Assembly (NCBI GenBank): GCA_965242685.1
Contig: OZ251487.1
Span: 744,001-808,000 of the forward strand
Reading direction: 5' to 3'
DNA length: 64,000 nucleotides
DNA from: G965215055 sp965242685
GTDB lineage: Bacteria; Pseudomonadota; Gammaproteobacteria; UBA4575
Positions 25,871 to 34,767 of this stretch are shown here, one piece after another (position 1 is the stretch's first letter; every line of letters starts with the position of its first letter). The notes below the pieces were generated by a model. That model searched no databases and was not told where the DNA came from. It worked only from the letters and a program-made list of their open reading frames with translations. The translations under genes were made by a program, and so were the position numbers.

Positions 25871-27808
25871 ATGGGACGTTCCCTAACCTCTCGCGGGGTC
25901 TGGGTCGTCTTCGCCCTCTTTCTGTTGGCGGGCATCGCCGTACTCGACGACTACGGCGTTGCGCGAGATGAAGTTTCACAAAGGAAATACGCTGAAGAAA
26001 ACCTGGATTACATACTGGGAAACTCGGACACTTTTTTAACAAGACATGATGCGTTTTACGGTGCCACCTTTGACTTATCACTCTTGCTGGCGGAACGTAT
26101 CCTAGGAGTAGAAGACCCCCGCACCAGCTATCTCAGTCGTCATCTGTTGACTCACCTGTTCTTTCTGTTGGGCGCGGCCTGCTGTTACCTGTTGACCCTA
26201 CGCCTGTTCAATAATCGTCTACTCGCCCTGGCCGCCATGCTGCTGTTTCTGCTGCACCCCCGTCTCTATGCCCATTCCTTCTTCAACAGCAAGGATATTC
26301 CTTTCTTTAGTATGTTTATGATTACCCTGTTGCTGATTCATCGGGCTTTTGAACGCGACACCGTGCGGGCGTTTTTGTTATGCGGTGCGGCGGTGGCGGT
26401 GCTGATCAACCTTCGGGTCATGGGCGTCATGCTGTTAATTGCGGTGGTAGCGATGCGGGGCTTGGACGTTGGGTATGCCGAAGGCAAGCAGGAGCGCATA
26501 CGGGTGCTCAAAACCCTCGGCGGTTTCATACTGAGCAGCGTCCTCGTGTTGTATGCCATTTGGCCGTATTTGTGGGAAGACCCGCTCGGGCGGTTGGTGG
26601 AGGCCATTACCATCTCTTCTCATCTCCCTCACAAGAGTGTCGAACTATTCAAGGGAGAATTAGTCAGCACTGTTGATCTCCCATGGGACTACCTTCCCAC
26701 CTGGTTTTTGATCACGACGCCGTGGGTGGCGTTGTTGTTGGGGTTGATCGGTATCTTTCTGGTATTGGGTCACGGTATCCTTCGGCCGGGAGATATATTA
26801 CACAACACGCCGTTGCGCTTTCAATGGTTGCTGTTGGCTTGTTTTATCTTGCCCATACTGGCCGCCATCGTTCTCAGGCCTACGCTTTACAACGGCTGGC
26901 GGCAGATGTACTTCATTTATACACCATTCTGTCTGTTGGCGGTATATGGCCTGTATCAACTGGTATCCCTTTCCAAGAAAAAACACTGGAGAGTTGGAGT
27001 TTATGCCCTGACGGGGGTGGGTTTGGGAATCGTCGTCATGGAAATGGCACAAATTCATCCTTACCAAAATGTCTACTTCAATACCTTGGTAGACCGTCAC
27101 ACGCCGGAGTATCTGCGCACCCGGTATGATATGGACTATTGGAGAACTTCCTATCGTGAAGGGTTGGAATACCTGCTGGAACGCTACCCCAACTCGCCTA
27201 TCTATGTTTACGGGGAGCATGATCATGCAAGCAAAAATCGAATGATTCTGCCTGCATCAGACCGGCAACGAATCACTTTTAGTAACGCCCGTGCCGAGGT
27301 CTACATCACCAACTATCGTGAGTATACCGAGAAAGGAAGAAAACCACCCGATCCCTTCAATTTTATCTATACGCGCAAGGTCTATAACAACACTATTCTT
27401 GCTGTGCAAACTACGGATTTGGCGTTGTTGGATGAATCCGGTCAAGCCTTCTATCGGGACACGTACCAAAAAGTAAAAACCCGTGCACCGATCACACGTT
27501 CCGTCTTTGACGTATACCAGCACGAGGACAGGCTGGTCTACATCCGGGAACCCTGCAATCCGAGTGACCTGCGGGAACGCTTTTTCGTACACATCTTGCC
27601 AGTCAACGAAACCGACCTTCCCGGCTGGCGAAAGCCACACGGATTTGACAATCAAGACTTTAATTTCCACGAGTACGGAGTACGCTTTGACGGAAAATGT
27701 ATGGCGGTCGTGCCGTTGCCCGAATACGACATTGCAGAAATCCGCACCGGACAGTTCACTCGAAAAAGCGTGATTTGGGAAAGGAAATTTTCTCTCAAAC
27801 AGAACTGA
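25871..27808 (+). CDS. GT-C membrane glycosyltransferase 1 with C-terminal domain; possibly phase-variable
   Basis: 645 residues from ATG 25871; the true start may be TTG 25815 if the poly-C tract length puts it in frame. About ten membrane helices, with the first extracytoplasmic loop LDDYGVARDEVSQRKY holding the acidic Asp-Glu of the PMT/ArnT-like fold, and the conserved HPRLYAHSFFNSKDIPFFSM. The C-terminal 105 residues form the repeated soluble domain (SVFDVYQHEDRLVYIREPC to RFDGKCMAVVPLPEYDIAEI). Family enzymes transfer sugars from polyprenyl-phosphate carriers outside the inner membrane. Acceptor unknown. First gene of the cluster. Confidence 0.83.
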   Translation: MGRSLTSRGVWVVFALFLLAGIAVLDDYGVARDEVSQRKYAEENLDYILGNSDTFLTRHDAFYGATFDLSLLLAERILGVEDPRTSYLSRHLLTHLFFLLGAACCYLLTLRLFNNRLLALAAMLLFLLHPRLYAHSFFNSKDIPFFSMFMITLLLIHRAFERDTVRAFLLCGAAVAVLINLRVMGVMLLIAVVAMRGLDVGYAEGKQERIRVLKTLGGFILSSVLVLYAIWPYLWEDPLGRLVEAITISSHLPHKSVELFKGELVSTVDLPWDYLPTWFLITTPWVALLLGLIGIFLVLGHGILRPGDILHNTPLRFQWLLLACFILPILAAIVLRPTLYNGWRQMYFIYTPFCLLAVYGLYQLVSLSKKKHWRVGVYALTGVGLGIVVMEMAQIHPYQNVYFNTLVDRHTPEYLRTRYDMDYWRTSYREGLEYLLERYPNSPIYVYGEHDHASKNRMILPASDRQRITFSNARAEVYITNYREYTEKGRKPPDPFNFIYTRKVYNNTILAVQTTDLALLDESGQAFYRDTYQKVKTRAPITRSVFDVYQHEDRLVYIREPCNPSDLRERFFVHILPVNETDLPGWRKPHGFDNQDFNFHEYGVRFDGKCMAVVPLPEYDIAEIRTGQFTRKSVIWERKFSLKQN

Positions 27809-27942
27809 ACCTCCGGGCAGGCGTTTGCGGAAGCTATAACGTCTTCTCACGTTGTGTCTGGTAAACTGTGATGTTGCAATGCCTTGCTTTTGAGCCATAT
27901 AAAAGACTCGTCCAGCTACCAAACGATTGATACCTTTACCCT
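27809..27942 (+). repeat. Intergenic repeat upstream of glycosyltransferase 2
   Basis: Nearly identical to 44391-44525, before glycosyltransferase 6. Both contain GGCGTTTGCGGAAGCTATAA, GCAATGCCTTGCTT and GTCCAGCTACCAAACGATTG, so the promoter and start region were copied together with the gene. Confidence 0.85.
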
Positions 27943-29937
27943 GTGGTTCTCATTCCCCCTGTGGCTTCCATTCCCCCCCGTAGTTTCTCGCCAAGTAGTA
28001 CAGGACGTTTCCTAACCTCTCGCGGCGCCTGGGTCGTCCTCGTACTCTTTCTGTTGGCCGGCATCGCCGTACTTGATGATTACGGCGTGGCGTGGGATGA
28101 GAAGAAGCAAAGACGCATTACCGAAGCCAACCTCAGCTACATACTGGGAAGCCATGACGGCCTGCAACTGAAACAAAAAGATAAGCATTACGGCGTCGCC
28201 TTCGAACTCCCCCTGCTGCTGACGGAACGCCTCCTTGGACTGGAAGATACCCGTACCATCTATCTCAGCCGTCATCTCCTGACCCACCTGTTCTTCCTGT
28301 TGGGCGGGCTCTGCTGTTACCTGTTGGCCGTGCGCCTGTTCAACAACCGAATCCTCGCCCTGGCCGCCATGCTGCTGTTCCTGCTACATCCCCGCCTCTA
28401 TGCCCATTCCTTCTTCAACAGCAAGGATATTCCTTTCTTTAGTATGTTTATGATTTCCTTGTTCCTGATTCATCGCGCCTTTGCACGCGACACCATGCGG
28501 GCGTTTTTGTTATGCGGTGCGGCGGTGGCGGTGCTCATTAACCTTCGGGTCATGGGTGTCATGCTGTTGATTGCGGTGGTGGGGATGCGGGGCTTGGATG
28601 TCTGGTACGCTTCAGACAAACAGGAACGCATACGGGTGCTCAAGACTCTCGTATCGTTTGTGGGGGGCGGTGTCCTTACCTTGTATGCCATCTGGCCGTA
28701 CTTGTGGGAAGACCCGCTCGGGCGGTTGGTGGAGGCCATTACCGCCGCTTCCCGTTTCCCTCGCGAAAGTGTCGAACTGTTCAAAGGGACGCTTGTCCAT
28801 AGTACCGATCTTCCGTGGGAGTATCTTCCCACCTGGTTTTTAATTACGACGCCGTGGGTGGTGCTGTTGTTGGGGTTTATCGGTATCGTCCTGGTATTGG
28901 GTCGCGGCATCCTTCGGCCGGGAGATATATTGCGCAACACGCCGTTGCGCTTTCAGTTGTTATTGTTGATCTGTTTTATATTTCCCATACTGGCGGTCAT
29001 CGTTTTCAATTCCGTACTCTACGATGGCTGGCGGCATATGTATTTTTTGTATGCGCCGTTCTGTCTGTTGGCGGTGTATGGCCTACATTGGCTGGTATCT
29101 TTTTCCAAGGAGAAGTACTGGAAGGTTGGCGTTTATGCGGCGGCGGGGATTGGCCTGGTCATGGTGGTCATCGAAATGGTGCAGATTCATCCGTACCAAA
29201 ATGTCTACTTCAATGCCCTGGTAGACCATCATACACCGGAATACTTGCGCACCCAATATGAGATGGACTATTGGGGGACTTCCTATCGTGAAGGGCTGGA
29301 ATACCTGCTGGAACACTATCCCGACTCGCCCGTCCATATTTACGGGAAGGATGGCCATGTAACAAGAAACCGGATGATTCTGCCTGCAACAAACCGACAG
29401 CAAGTCATAGAGGATCACGCGCGTGCCGACTTCTACCTCGACGACTACCGTCGAGATGTTTGGAAAGGAAAAAAACTCGACACCTTCAATTCTATTTATA
29501 CGCGCAAGGTCTATAACAACACCATTTTTTCGGTATACGCCGTGAACCTGGACTTTCTGGATGAATCAAGTCAGGCCTTCTATCGGAACGTCTACCACAA
29601 AACAAAGACCCGTGAGCCGGTCACGCGTTCCTTTTTTGACGTATACAGATACGAGGGCAGGCTGGTCTATATCCGGGAACCCTGCAACCCAAATGACCTG
29701 CGGGAGCGCTTTTTCGTACACATCTTGCCGGTCAACAAAACCGACCTTCCCGATTGGCGAAAGCGGCACGGGTTTGAAAATCTGGACTTTGACTTTTACA
29801 CGTATGGAATACGCCTTGACGGAAAATGTATGGCGGTCGTGCCGTTGCCCGAGTATGACGTTACAAAGATACACACCGGGCAATTCACTAGAAAAGGCAG
29901 GGTTTGGGAAAGGAAGTTTTCTTTCAAGCAAAACTGA
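27943..29937 (+). CDS. GT-C membrane glycosyltransferase 2 with C-terminal domain
   Basis: 664 residues, GTG start (MVLIPPVASIPPRSFSPS). Loop motif LDDYGVAWDEKKQRR with Asp-Glu intact; HPRLYAHSFFNSKDIPFFSM conserved. One copy of the C-terminal domain (about residues 560-664: SFFDVYRYEGRLVYIREPC, RLDGKCMAVVPLPEYDVTKI). Closely similar to copies 1, 5 and 6 across the membrane part, including long identical DNA stretches. Sugar and acceptor unknown. Confidence 0.83.
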   Translation: MVLIPPVASIPPRSFSPSSTGRFLTSRGAWVVLVLFLLAGIAVLDDYGVAWDEKKQRRITEANLSYILGSHDGLQLKQKDKHYGVAFELPLLLTERLLGLEDTRTIYLSRHLLTHLFFLLGGLCCYLLAVRLFNNRILALAAMLLFLLHPRLYAHSFFNSKDIPFFSMFMISLFLIHRAFARDTMRAFLLCGAAVAVLINLRVMGVMLLIAVVGMRGLDVWYASDKQERIRVLKTLVSFVGGGVLTLYAIWPYLWEDPLGRLVEAITAASRFPRESVELFKGTLVHSTDLPWEYLPTWFLITTPWVVLLLGFIGIVLVLGRGILRPGDILRNTPLRFQLLLLICFIFPILAVIVFNSVLYDGWRHMYFLYAPFCLLAVYGLHWLVSFSKEKYWKVGVYAAAGIGLVMVVIEMVQIHPYQNVYFNALVDHHTPEYLRTQYEMDYWGTSYREGLEYLLEHYPDSPVHIYGKDGHVTRNRMILPATNRQQVIEDHARADFYLDDYRRDVWKGKKLDTFNSIYTRKVYNNTIFSVYAVNLDFLDESSQAFYRNVYHKTKTREPVTRSFFDVYRYEGRLVYIREPCNPNDLRERFFVHILPVNKTDLPDWRKRHGFENLDFDFYTYGIRLDGKCMAVVPLPEYDVTKIHTGQFTRKGRVWERKFSFKQN

Positions 29938-30052
29938 AACATTAGTCAGCGTTTCGGAAGCTATCCTGTTTCCCCCGCCTTGTATTCTGATAAACTATGA
30001 CGTTTTATGAGAGGCAACCCCCGCAAGGACAGACGAATGCCGCGAAGTGCAT

Positions 30053-30124
30053 ATGAGTGAAACTTCACGGAGGCGACCCGTGCGTTATATCGACAGCTTG
30101 CAAACGGGCAATATCGGAATATAA
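30053..30124 (+). CDS. 23-codon reading frame before glycosyltransferase 3
   Basis: ATG to TAA encoding MSETSRRRPVRYIDSLQTG and NIGI. A homologue (MSETSQRRPGRYIDSLQTG) is at 34684-34755 before glycosyltransferase 4, where its ATG overlaps the flippase stop. Both lie 12 bp ahead of a glycosyltransferase start. Could be a leader peptide or only part of a duplicated intergenic segment. Confidence 0.3.
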   Translation: MSETSRRRPVRYIDSLQTGNIGI

Positions 30125-30136
30125 CTCCCATAACTC

Positions 30137-32503
30137 ATGACAAAAAATTCCCTCTACTATATCGCTTGCGTGGCCCTGCTCGTCATTGCCGCGGCACTAC
30201 GCTTTTACAATTTGTCGGAAAACTCCCTATCGTATGACGAAGCTATGGTAGCCACTCACGCAAGCGGTACATACGCCAAACTGTTTAACAAGACGCAATA
30301 CAGCAATACCTCGCCGATCCTCTATCACCTGGTGCTGCATGGGGTACAGAAAGTAAACCGCTCGACCTTCAGCGTCCGCCTCGTGCCGGCGACCGCCAGC
30401 GTACTCGCCGTCGCGGTACTGCTATTTCTGCTCCCTCACGCAGGGACCCCTCGCATGGCGGCCTTCCTGTCCGGTCTCCTCGCAACGGTTTCCATCGAGG
30501 CCATACAACATGCGCAGGATGTACGGGAATATTCTGTCGATGCACTGGTGGCCGCACTGCTGATCGTCGGCCTGCTCGCCTACCTAAAAAAACGGAAAAC
30601 CATCCTGCTTTGTGTGTCCCTGCTGATTGCCCCGCTGATTCAGTACGGCCTGGTGCTATTCGCAGTGGCGGTACTGGCGACCGCCATGGTAATGCGTCGA
30701 GAGGACGAGACCTCTCATTGGCTAAAACAACGTATCGGTTTGATACCGCCAAGCCTATTCTTCCTGACGGGCGGCATCATCAGCTATTTCACCACGTTAC
30801 AGTACCAGATAGAAAGTCAATACAATCACGTGATGAACTATCTTGCCCAGAACTATTATCAGAGAATTCCGGGCGATACTATCATTTCGATACTTGATTT
30901 TGTATTTTCTCGAACGTTGCAACTGTTGGATTACCACCTGTCGGCAATGGTTGCGGCAGGGGCATTGGTCGCCTTTTTAGTAGCCATCCTGATCCTAATA
31001 AAGACGACCAATCAAATCGGTGCAATTACTTTACTCTTTCTCTTTTCCTTACTCACCGCCTCATTGGCCGCCGTATTGCAAATCTATCCCCTTGGTTCAA
31101 TTAGGCAGTGCCTGTATCTTGGCCCTATTATCTTCGTGGCGTTCGGCTATACCGTACATTCGATAGCGAGTCGCCTGCCCCGTCCCCTGGCACAAGCGGG
31201 ACTCACCGCAATCACCGGCTTGATCATACTGGCGGGCGCCACCAACATCGTTGCGGCCAACTCGAACAAAGCAATCTATCTGGAAGAGAAAAAAACTCGG
31301 GAAATCCTCGCCATCCTGGAAGAACAAGCACGGGAAGATGACCTGGTCTATATCTCCGGTTATGCGGTCCCAATTGTAAAGTTTTATCAAGGAAATGAAG
31401 ACAGGGAGAACTACTATTATGGGAAATATTGCTGGTTCTGGACAAATAAAGAAAAATGTCAACAGGAGTTGTCTAATTTATATTCTTTACATTCTTTTGA
31501 TACCGGAAGGATATGGGTCTTCTTAAATTTGCTTGCAGGAAACTGGTATGTATATGAAGGAATGAACCCATGGACACAGGAAGGTATAGAGAGAAGTATC
31601 AGGATGCAGATCGAAACTTGGCAGACTGATCTGATAGTCGGCGGCAGCGGCGCCTATCTCTTCCTCCTGGATGAAAAAACGAGTCCGCAAATAAAGAAGC
31701 GACAGCAGATCCTACGAGAAAGATCGAAAATGTATCGACAAATCGTCCTTAGTCAGGAACCGGTTATCCGTTCCAATTTTGATATATATCTGTATGGAAA
31801 CAGCCTGATCTACCTCAAGGAATCCTGTAGCTGGAAAGAGGATACCAACCCCTGGATTTTTTTACACTTCATTCCAAAGAACATAGACGACCTGCCCGAA
31901 TTCCGCCGGCCGCAGGGTTTTGAAAACGCGGACTTTCATTTTTTCGAACACGGGAAGCGCTTTGATGGAAAATGTATGGCGATCGTGCCGTTGCCCGAAT
32001 ACGACATTGCAGAACTCCGTACCGGACAGCACACCGAGCACCAAGGCGATCTCTGGGACGTCCGTTTGCAACTACAAGCCGACAAAGACGCCCAAACTGC
32101 TGCTACGGTATTGTCAGAAAAGACTCCGCTGCTAGATAGTACCCCATGGCGGGACATTATCTCCGGGAAAAAACCGGTGATTGATTCCGTCTTCGACGTG
32201 TATCTGGACGAGAACAAGCTGATCTACTTCAGACAACCCTGCGCGCCGGCAGATACGCGCACCAACTTTTTCCTGAACGTCTATTCAGAGGATACGAATA
32301 ATATTTCCAACCGAAAAGACGGCCTGATAAAAACAAAAATCCCCTTTTATTTCTCTATGCACGGCAAACGTTTTGACGACCAATGCGTGGCCGTCGTACC
32401 GTTGCCCGAGTATGACAGTGACATCGTCCGTATCAAGACCGGTCAGCAGCGACCCGATAGGCGCAAAGTGTGGAAAGGGAAATTTTCTCTCAAACAAGAC
32501 TGA
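30137..32503 (+). CDS. GT39-type membrane glycosyltransferase 3 with two C-terminal domains
   Basis: 788 residues, from a different GT-C subfamily than copies 1, 2, 5 and 6. N-terminal helix YYIACVALLVIAAALRFYNL, then loop motif SENSLSYDEAMVATHASG with the catalytic-type Asp-Glu and PILYHLVLHGVQKV. Multiple membrane segments extend to about residue 380. Two copies of the soluble domain follow (about 543-650 and 680-788), the first with RFDGKCMAIVPLPEYDIAEL, the second with RFDDQCVAVVPLPEYDSDIV. Transfers a sugar from a lipid-phosphate donor in the periplasm (inferred). About 90% identical to copy 4. Confidence 0.82.
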   Translation: MTKNSLYYIACVALLVIAAALRFYNLSENSLSYDEAMVATHASGTYAKLFNKTQYSNTSPILYHLVLHGVQKVNRSTFSVRLVPATASVLAVAVLLFLLPHAGTPRMAAFLSGLLATVSIEAIQHAQDVREYSVDALVAALLIVGLLAYLKKRKTILLCVSLLIAPLIQYGLVLFAVAVLATAMVMRREDETSHWLKQRIGLIPPSLFFLTGGIISYFTTLQYQIESQYNHVMNYLAQNYYQRIPGDTIISILDFVFSRTLQLLDYHLSAMVAAGALVAFLVAILILIKTTNQIGAITLLFLFSLLTASLAAVLQIYPLGSIRQCLYLGPIIFVAFGYTVHSIASRLPRPLAQAGLTAITGLIILAGATNIVAANSNKAIYLEEKKTREILAILEEQAREDDLVYISGYAVPIVKFYQGNEDRENYYYGKYCWFWTNKEKCQQELSNLYSLHSFDTGRIWVFLNLLAGNWYVYEGMNPWTQEGIERSIRMQIETWQTDLIVGGSGAYLFLLDEKTSPQIKKRQQILRERSKMYRQIVLSQEPVIRSNFDIYLYGNSLIYLKESCSWKEDTNPWIFLHFIPKNIDDLPEFRRPQGFENADFHFFEHGKRFDGKCMAIVPLPEYDIAELRTGQHTEHQGDLWDVRLQLQADKDAQTAATVLSEKTPLLDSTPWRDIISGKKPVIDSVFDVYLDENKLIYFRQPCAPADTRTNFFLNVYSEDTNNISNRKDGLIKTKIPFYFSMHGKRFDDQCVAVVPLPEYDSDIVRIKTGQQRPDRRKVWKGKFSLKQD

Positions 32504-32661
32504 AACCCTAAGCAGGCGTTTCGGAAGCTATCCTGTCTCCCCCGCGCCGTATTCTGATAAACTATGACGTTTTATGAGAGGCAACCCCCGCAAGGATAGA
32601 CGAATGCCGCGAAGTGCGCCGGAATGAGCAAGGTACCTCTAAATAAATCAAAGCGTGTTTT
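32504..32661 (+). repeat. First half of a duplicated intergenic segment
   Basis: 32515-32620 repeats 29944-30050 (GCGTTTCGGAAGCTATCCTG, CTGATAAACTATGACGTTTT, CCGCGAAGTGC). The second half of that segment is found only after the GT2-flippase pair, at 34684-34767, so those two genes sit exactly between the two halves. Confidence 0.8.
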
Positions 32662-33678
32662 ATGATGAGCAAGCCAACGTATTCTTCCCCCCGCAGCTGT
32701 AATCTCCTGTCCGTTATCGTGCCCTGCTTTAATGAGCAGGAAGTGATCCACACGATGTATCGCCACACCGTTGCCGCGCTGGAAAAAGTCCCTGATCTGA
32801 ATTTCGAAATCCTTTACGTAGATGACGGCAGCCGCGATACCACCCTGGATATCTTACGCGAGCTGCACGGCAATGATCCGCGGGTGCGAGTCATTGCCTT
32901 GTCGCGTAATTTCGGAAAACAGATCGCCGTCACCGCCGGGATGGAGAACGCCGATGGTAACGTCGCCGTCCTTCTTGATGCCGACCTCCAGGATCCGCCC
33001 GAACTCATTAGCGAGATGCTGGCCCGCTGGCGCGAAGGGGCCGACGTTGTTTATGGCGTGCGTACTTCCCGTAAAGGTGAGAGCCTCTTTAAAATCTGGA
33101 CATCCAATCTATTCCTCAAGATCATAAACTCCATCTCCGAATTCGACATCCCTCGGCAATCGGGCGACTTTCGACTGATGGACCGCAAAGTGATGGAAGC
33201 CTTTCTCGCCATGCCGGAACGCAACCGCTTTGTACACGGCATGTTGAACTGGGTCGGCTTCCGTCAGGAACCCGTCTATTTTCAACGTCCTCCACGAAAA
33301 GCGGGGACTACCAAGTACCCCTTAAGAATGATGTTGGGCCTCGCCATGAATGCCGTCACATCATTCTCCATTCACCCCTTGCGCCTGACGACGTGGGCGG
33401 GCTTCCTGACCTCGGGCCTTGCTCTGCTGTCTATCATCTATGTGCTTGCTGTACGCATCTTTACCGACAATTGGGTTTCAGGCTGGGCAATCACCCTTAC
33501 CGCCATTCTGTTTCTGGGCGGCATACAGCTTCTGATCATCGGCATTCTTGGCGAATACGTGGGGCGCATTTACGATGAAGTGAAACAACGCCCGCTATAC
33601 TTGGTCAAAGAGCGGATGGGGTTTGCAACCACCGCCCGCGAATCGCCCGAACGTTCGCAAAAATCGATCAGTGAATAG
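32662..33678 (+). CDS. Polyprenyl-phosphate glycosyltransferase (GT2, GtrB/ArnC-like)
   Basis: 338 residues. GT-A domain of the DPM1/GtrB type: LSVIVPCFNEQEVI, ILYVDDGSRDTTLDIL, VAVLLDADLQDPPELI with the DxD-like metal site, and RQSGDFRLMDRKVMEAF. Two C-terminal membrane helices (LTSGLALLSIIYVLAVRIF, ILFLGGIQLLIIGILGEYV), then GRIYDEVKQRPLY. Such enzymes charge undecaprenyl phosphate with a sugar at the cytoplasmic face, making the donor for GT-C enzymes. Overlaps the flippase gene by 8 nt. Confidence 0.92.
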   Translation: MMSKPTYSSPRSCNLLSVIVPCFNEQEVIHTMYRHTVAALEKVPDLNFEILYVDDGSRDTTLDILRELHGNDPRVRVIALSRNFGKQIAVTAGMENADGNVAVLLDADLQDPPELISEMLARWREGADVVYGVRTSRKGESLFKIWTSNLFLKIINSISEFDIPRQSGDFRLMDRKVMEAFLAMPERNRFVHGMLNWVGFRQEPVYFQRPPRKAGTTKYPLRMMLGLAMNAVTSFSIHPLRLTTWAGFLTSGLALLSIIYVLAVRIFTDNWVSGWAITLTAILFLGGIQLLIIGILGEYVGRIYDEVKQRPLYLVKERMGFATTARESPERSQKSISE

Positions 33679-34687
33679 CACCCCAATCCGATGGCTCAAG
33701 CTGTCATTCGGCCTTGCCATCGCGGCAGGCTTTATCTGGCTGCTGGTACGCGAATTAAACCTGGACTTACTGGCACAGGCATTCACAAGCCTGACCATTT
33801 CCACCGCTCTTGTCGCACTTCTTCTGATGGCGACGGTGCAGGGAGTCTGTATCGTCCGCTGGTGGTGGATGTTGCGCATCCTGGAACCAAAATTATCACT
33901 CGGCGCCTGTGTCCGACCGTATCTTGCCAGTGTCGCGGTCAACAATGTATTGCCTTTGCGGGCCGGTGACGCGCTTCGCGTCCTGGGCTTTCGGCGGCAG
34001 CTCCAGTCTCCCGCCATGCGGGTATTGGGAACACTTGTCATTGAACGGGTTCTGGACACGATCGTAGTATCGATAATCCTCTTTCTGAGTTTGCTTGGCT
34101 TGTCTGAAATGACCCTCCCGCGTGATATTATCGTCGTGGTAACGTGGCTGGCAGGCGCAAGCGTGGCTGTCATGCTGACCTTGATTCTGGCTCTGCCCGT
34201 ACTTGAGCGGATACTGCACCGACGGCATCTTCCGGAGCGGCATCCCGTCTCCGGCCAACGCTGGCTCAGGATTGTCTTTGAACAAGGTACCTACCTGATC
34301 AAGGCGTTCAGTTTGGTGCGATCCGTACCAAAGATGATTTCGCTCATCGGCATGACGGCGATGATTTGGATATTTGAAGGTATAATATTTGTCGTCATCG
34401 CCTCGACACTTCAAGTCGGTGTTTCGCCGCTGGCTCCGTGGCTGTCAATGGCGGCCGGCACGCTCGCCACGGCGATCCCCTCCGCACCGGGCTACCTCGG
34501 CACATACGATTATTTTGCCACCCAAGGCTTCGTCGTGTACGGTGCTTCTCTCGAAGTTGCCGTCGCTATCGTCCTGATCGCTCGTCTGACGTGGATACCG
34601 TTGACGATTGCCGGCCTGCTTTGCTACGGGTTGCCGTTCATGTTTTCCGGGCTATCCGTCCGCCGCCGGAAAAACTTGGGCGTATGA
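33671..34687 (+). CDS. Flippase-like integral membrane protein (UPF0104/AglD type)
   Basis: 338 residues from GTG 33671, overlapping the GT2 stop; a TTG at 33623 would add 16 residues inside the GT2 gene. About eight membrane helices with the lysylphosphatidylglycerol-synthase-TM/AglD pattern: SVAVNNVLPLRAGDALRVLG, VLGTLVIERVLDTIVVSIIL and AIPSAPGYLGTYDYFA. Probably moves or presents the polyprenyl-linked sugar; this role is inferred from the gene pair. Confidence 0.85.
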   Translation: MNSTPIRWLKLSFGLAIAAGFIWLLVRELNLDLLAQAFTSLTISTALVALLLMATVQGVCIVRWWWMLRILEPKLSLGACVRPYLASVAVNNVLPLRAGDALRVLGFRRQLQSPAMRVLGTLVIERVLDTIVVSIILFLSLLGLSEMTLPRDIIVVVTWLAGASVAVMLTLILALPVLERILHRRHLPERHPVSGQRWLRIVFEQGTYLIKAFSLVRSVPKMISLIGMTAMIWIFEGIIFVVIASTLQVGVSPLAPWLSMAAGTLATAIPSAPGYLGTYDYFATQGFVVYGASLEVAVAIVLIARLTWIPLTIAGLLCYGLPFMFSGLSVRRRKNLGV

Positions 34688-34755
34688 GTGAAACTTCACA
34701 GAGGCGACCTGGGCGTTATATCGACAGCTTGCAAACGGGCGACATCGGAATATAA
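34684..34755 (+). CDS. 23-codon reading frame before glycosyltransferase 4
   Basis: Second copy of the frame at 30053. ATG overlaps the flippase stop (ATGA), so it could be translationally coupled. Differences from the first copy change amino acids (R to Q, V to G, N to D), which argues against strong selection on the peptide. Confidence 0.28.
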   Translation: MSETSQRRPGRYIDSLQTGDIGI

Positions 34756-34767
34756 CTCCCGTAACTC

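Noticed and set aside
25812..26081. Minus-strand frame containing a polyglycine run
   Set aside because: It is the reverse complement of the poly-C tract and of the glycosyltransferase coding strand.
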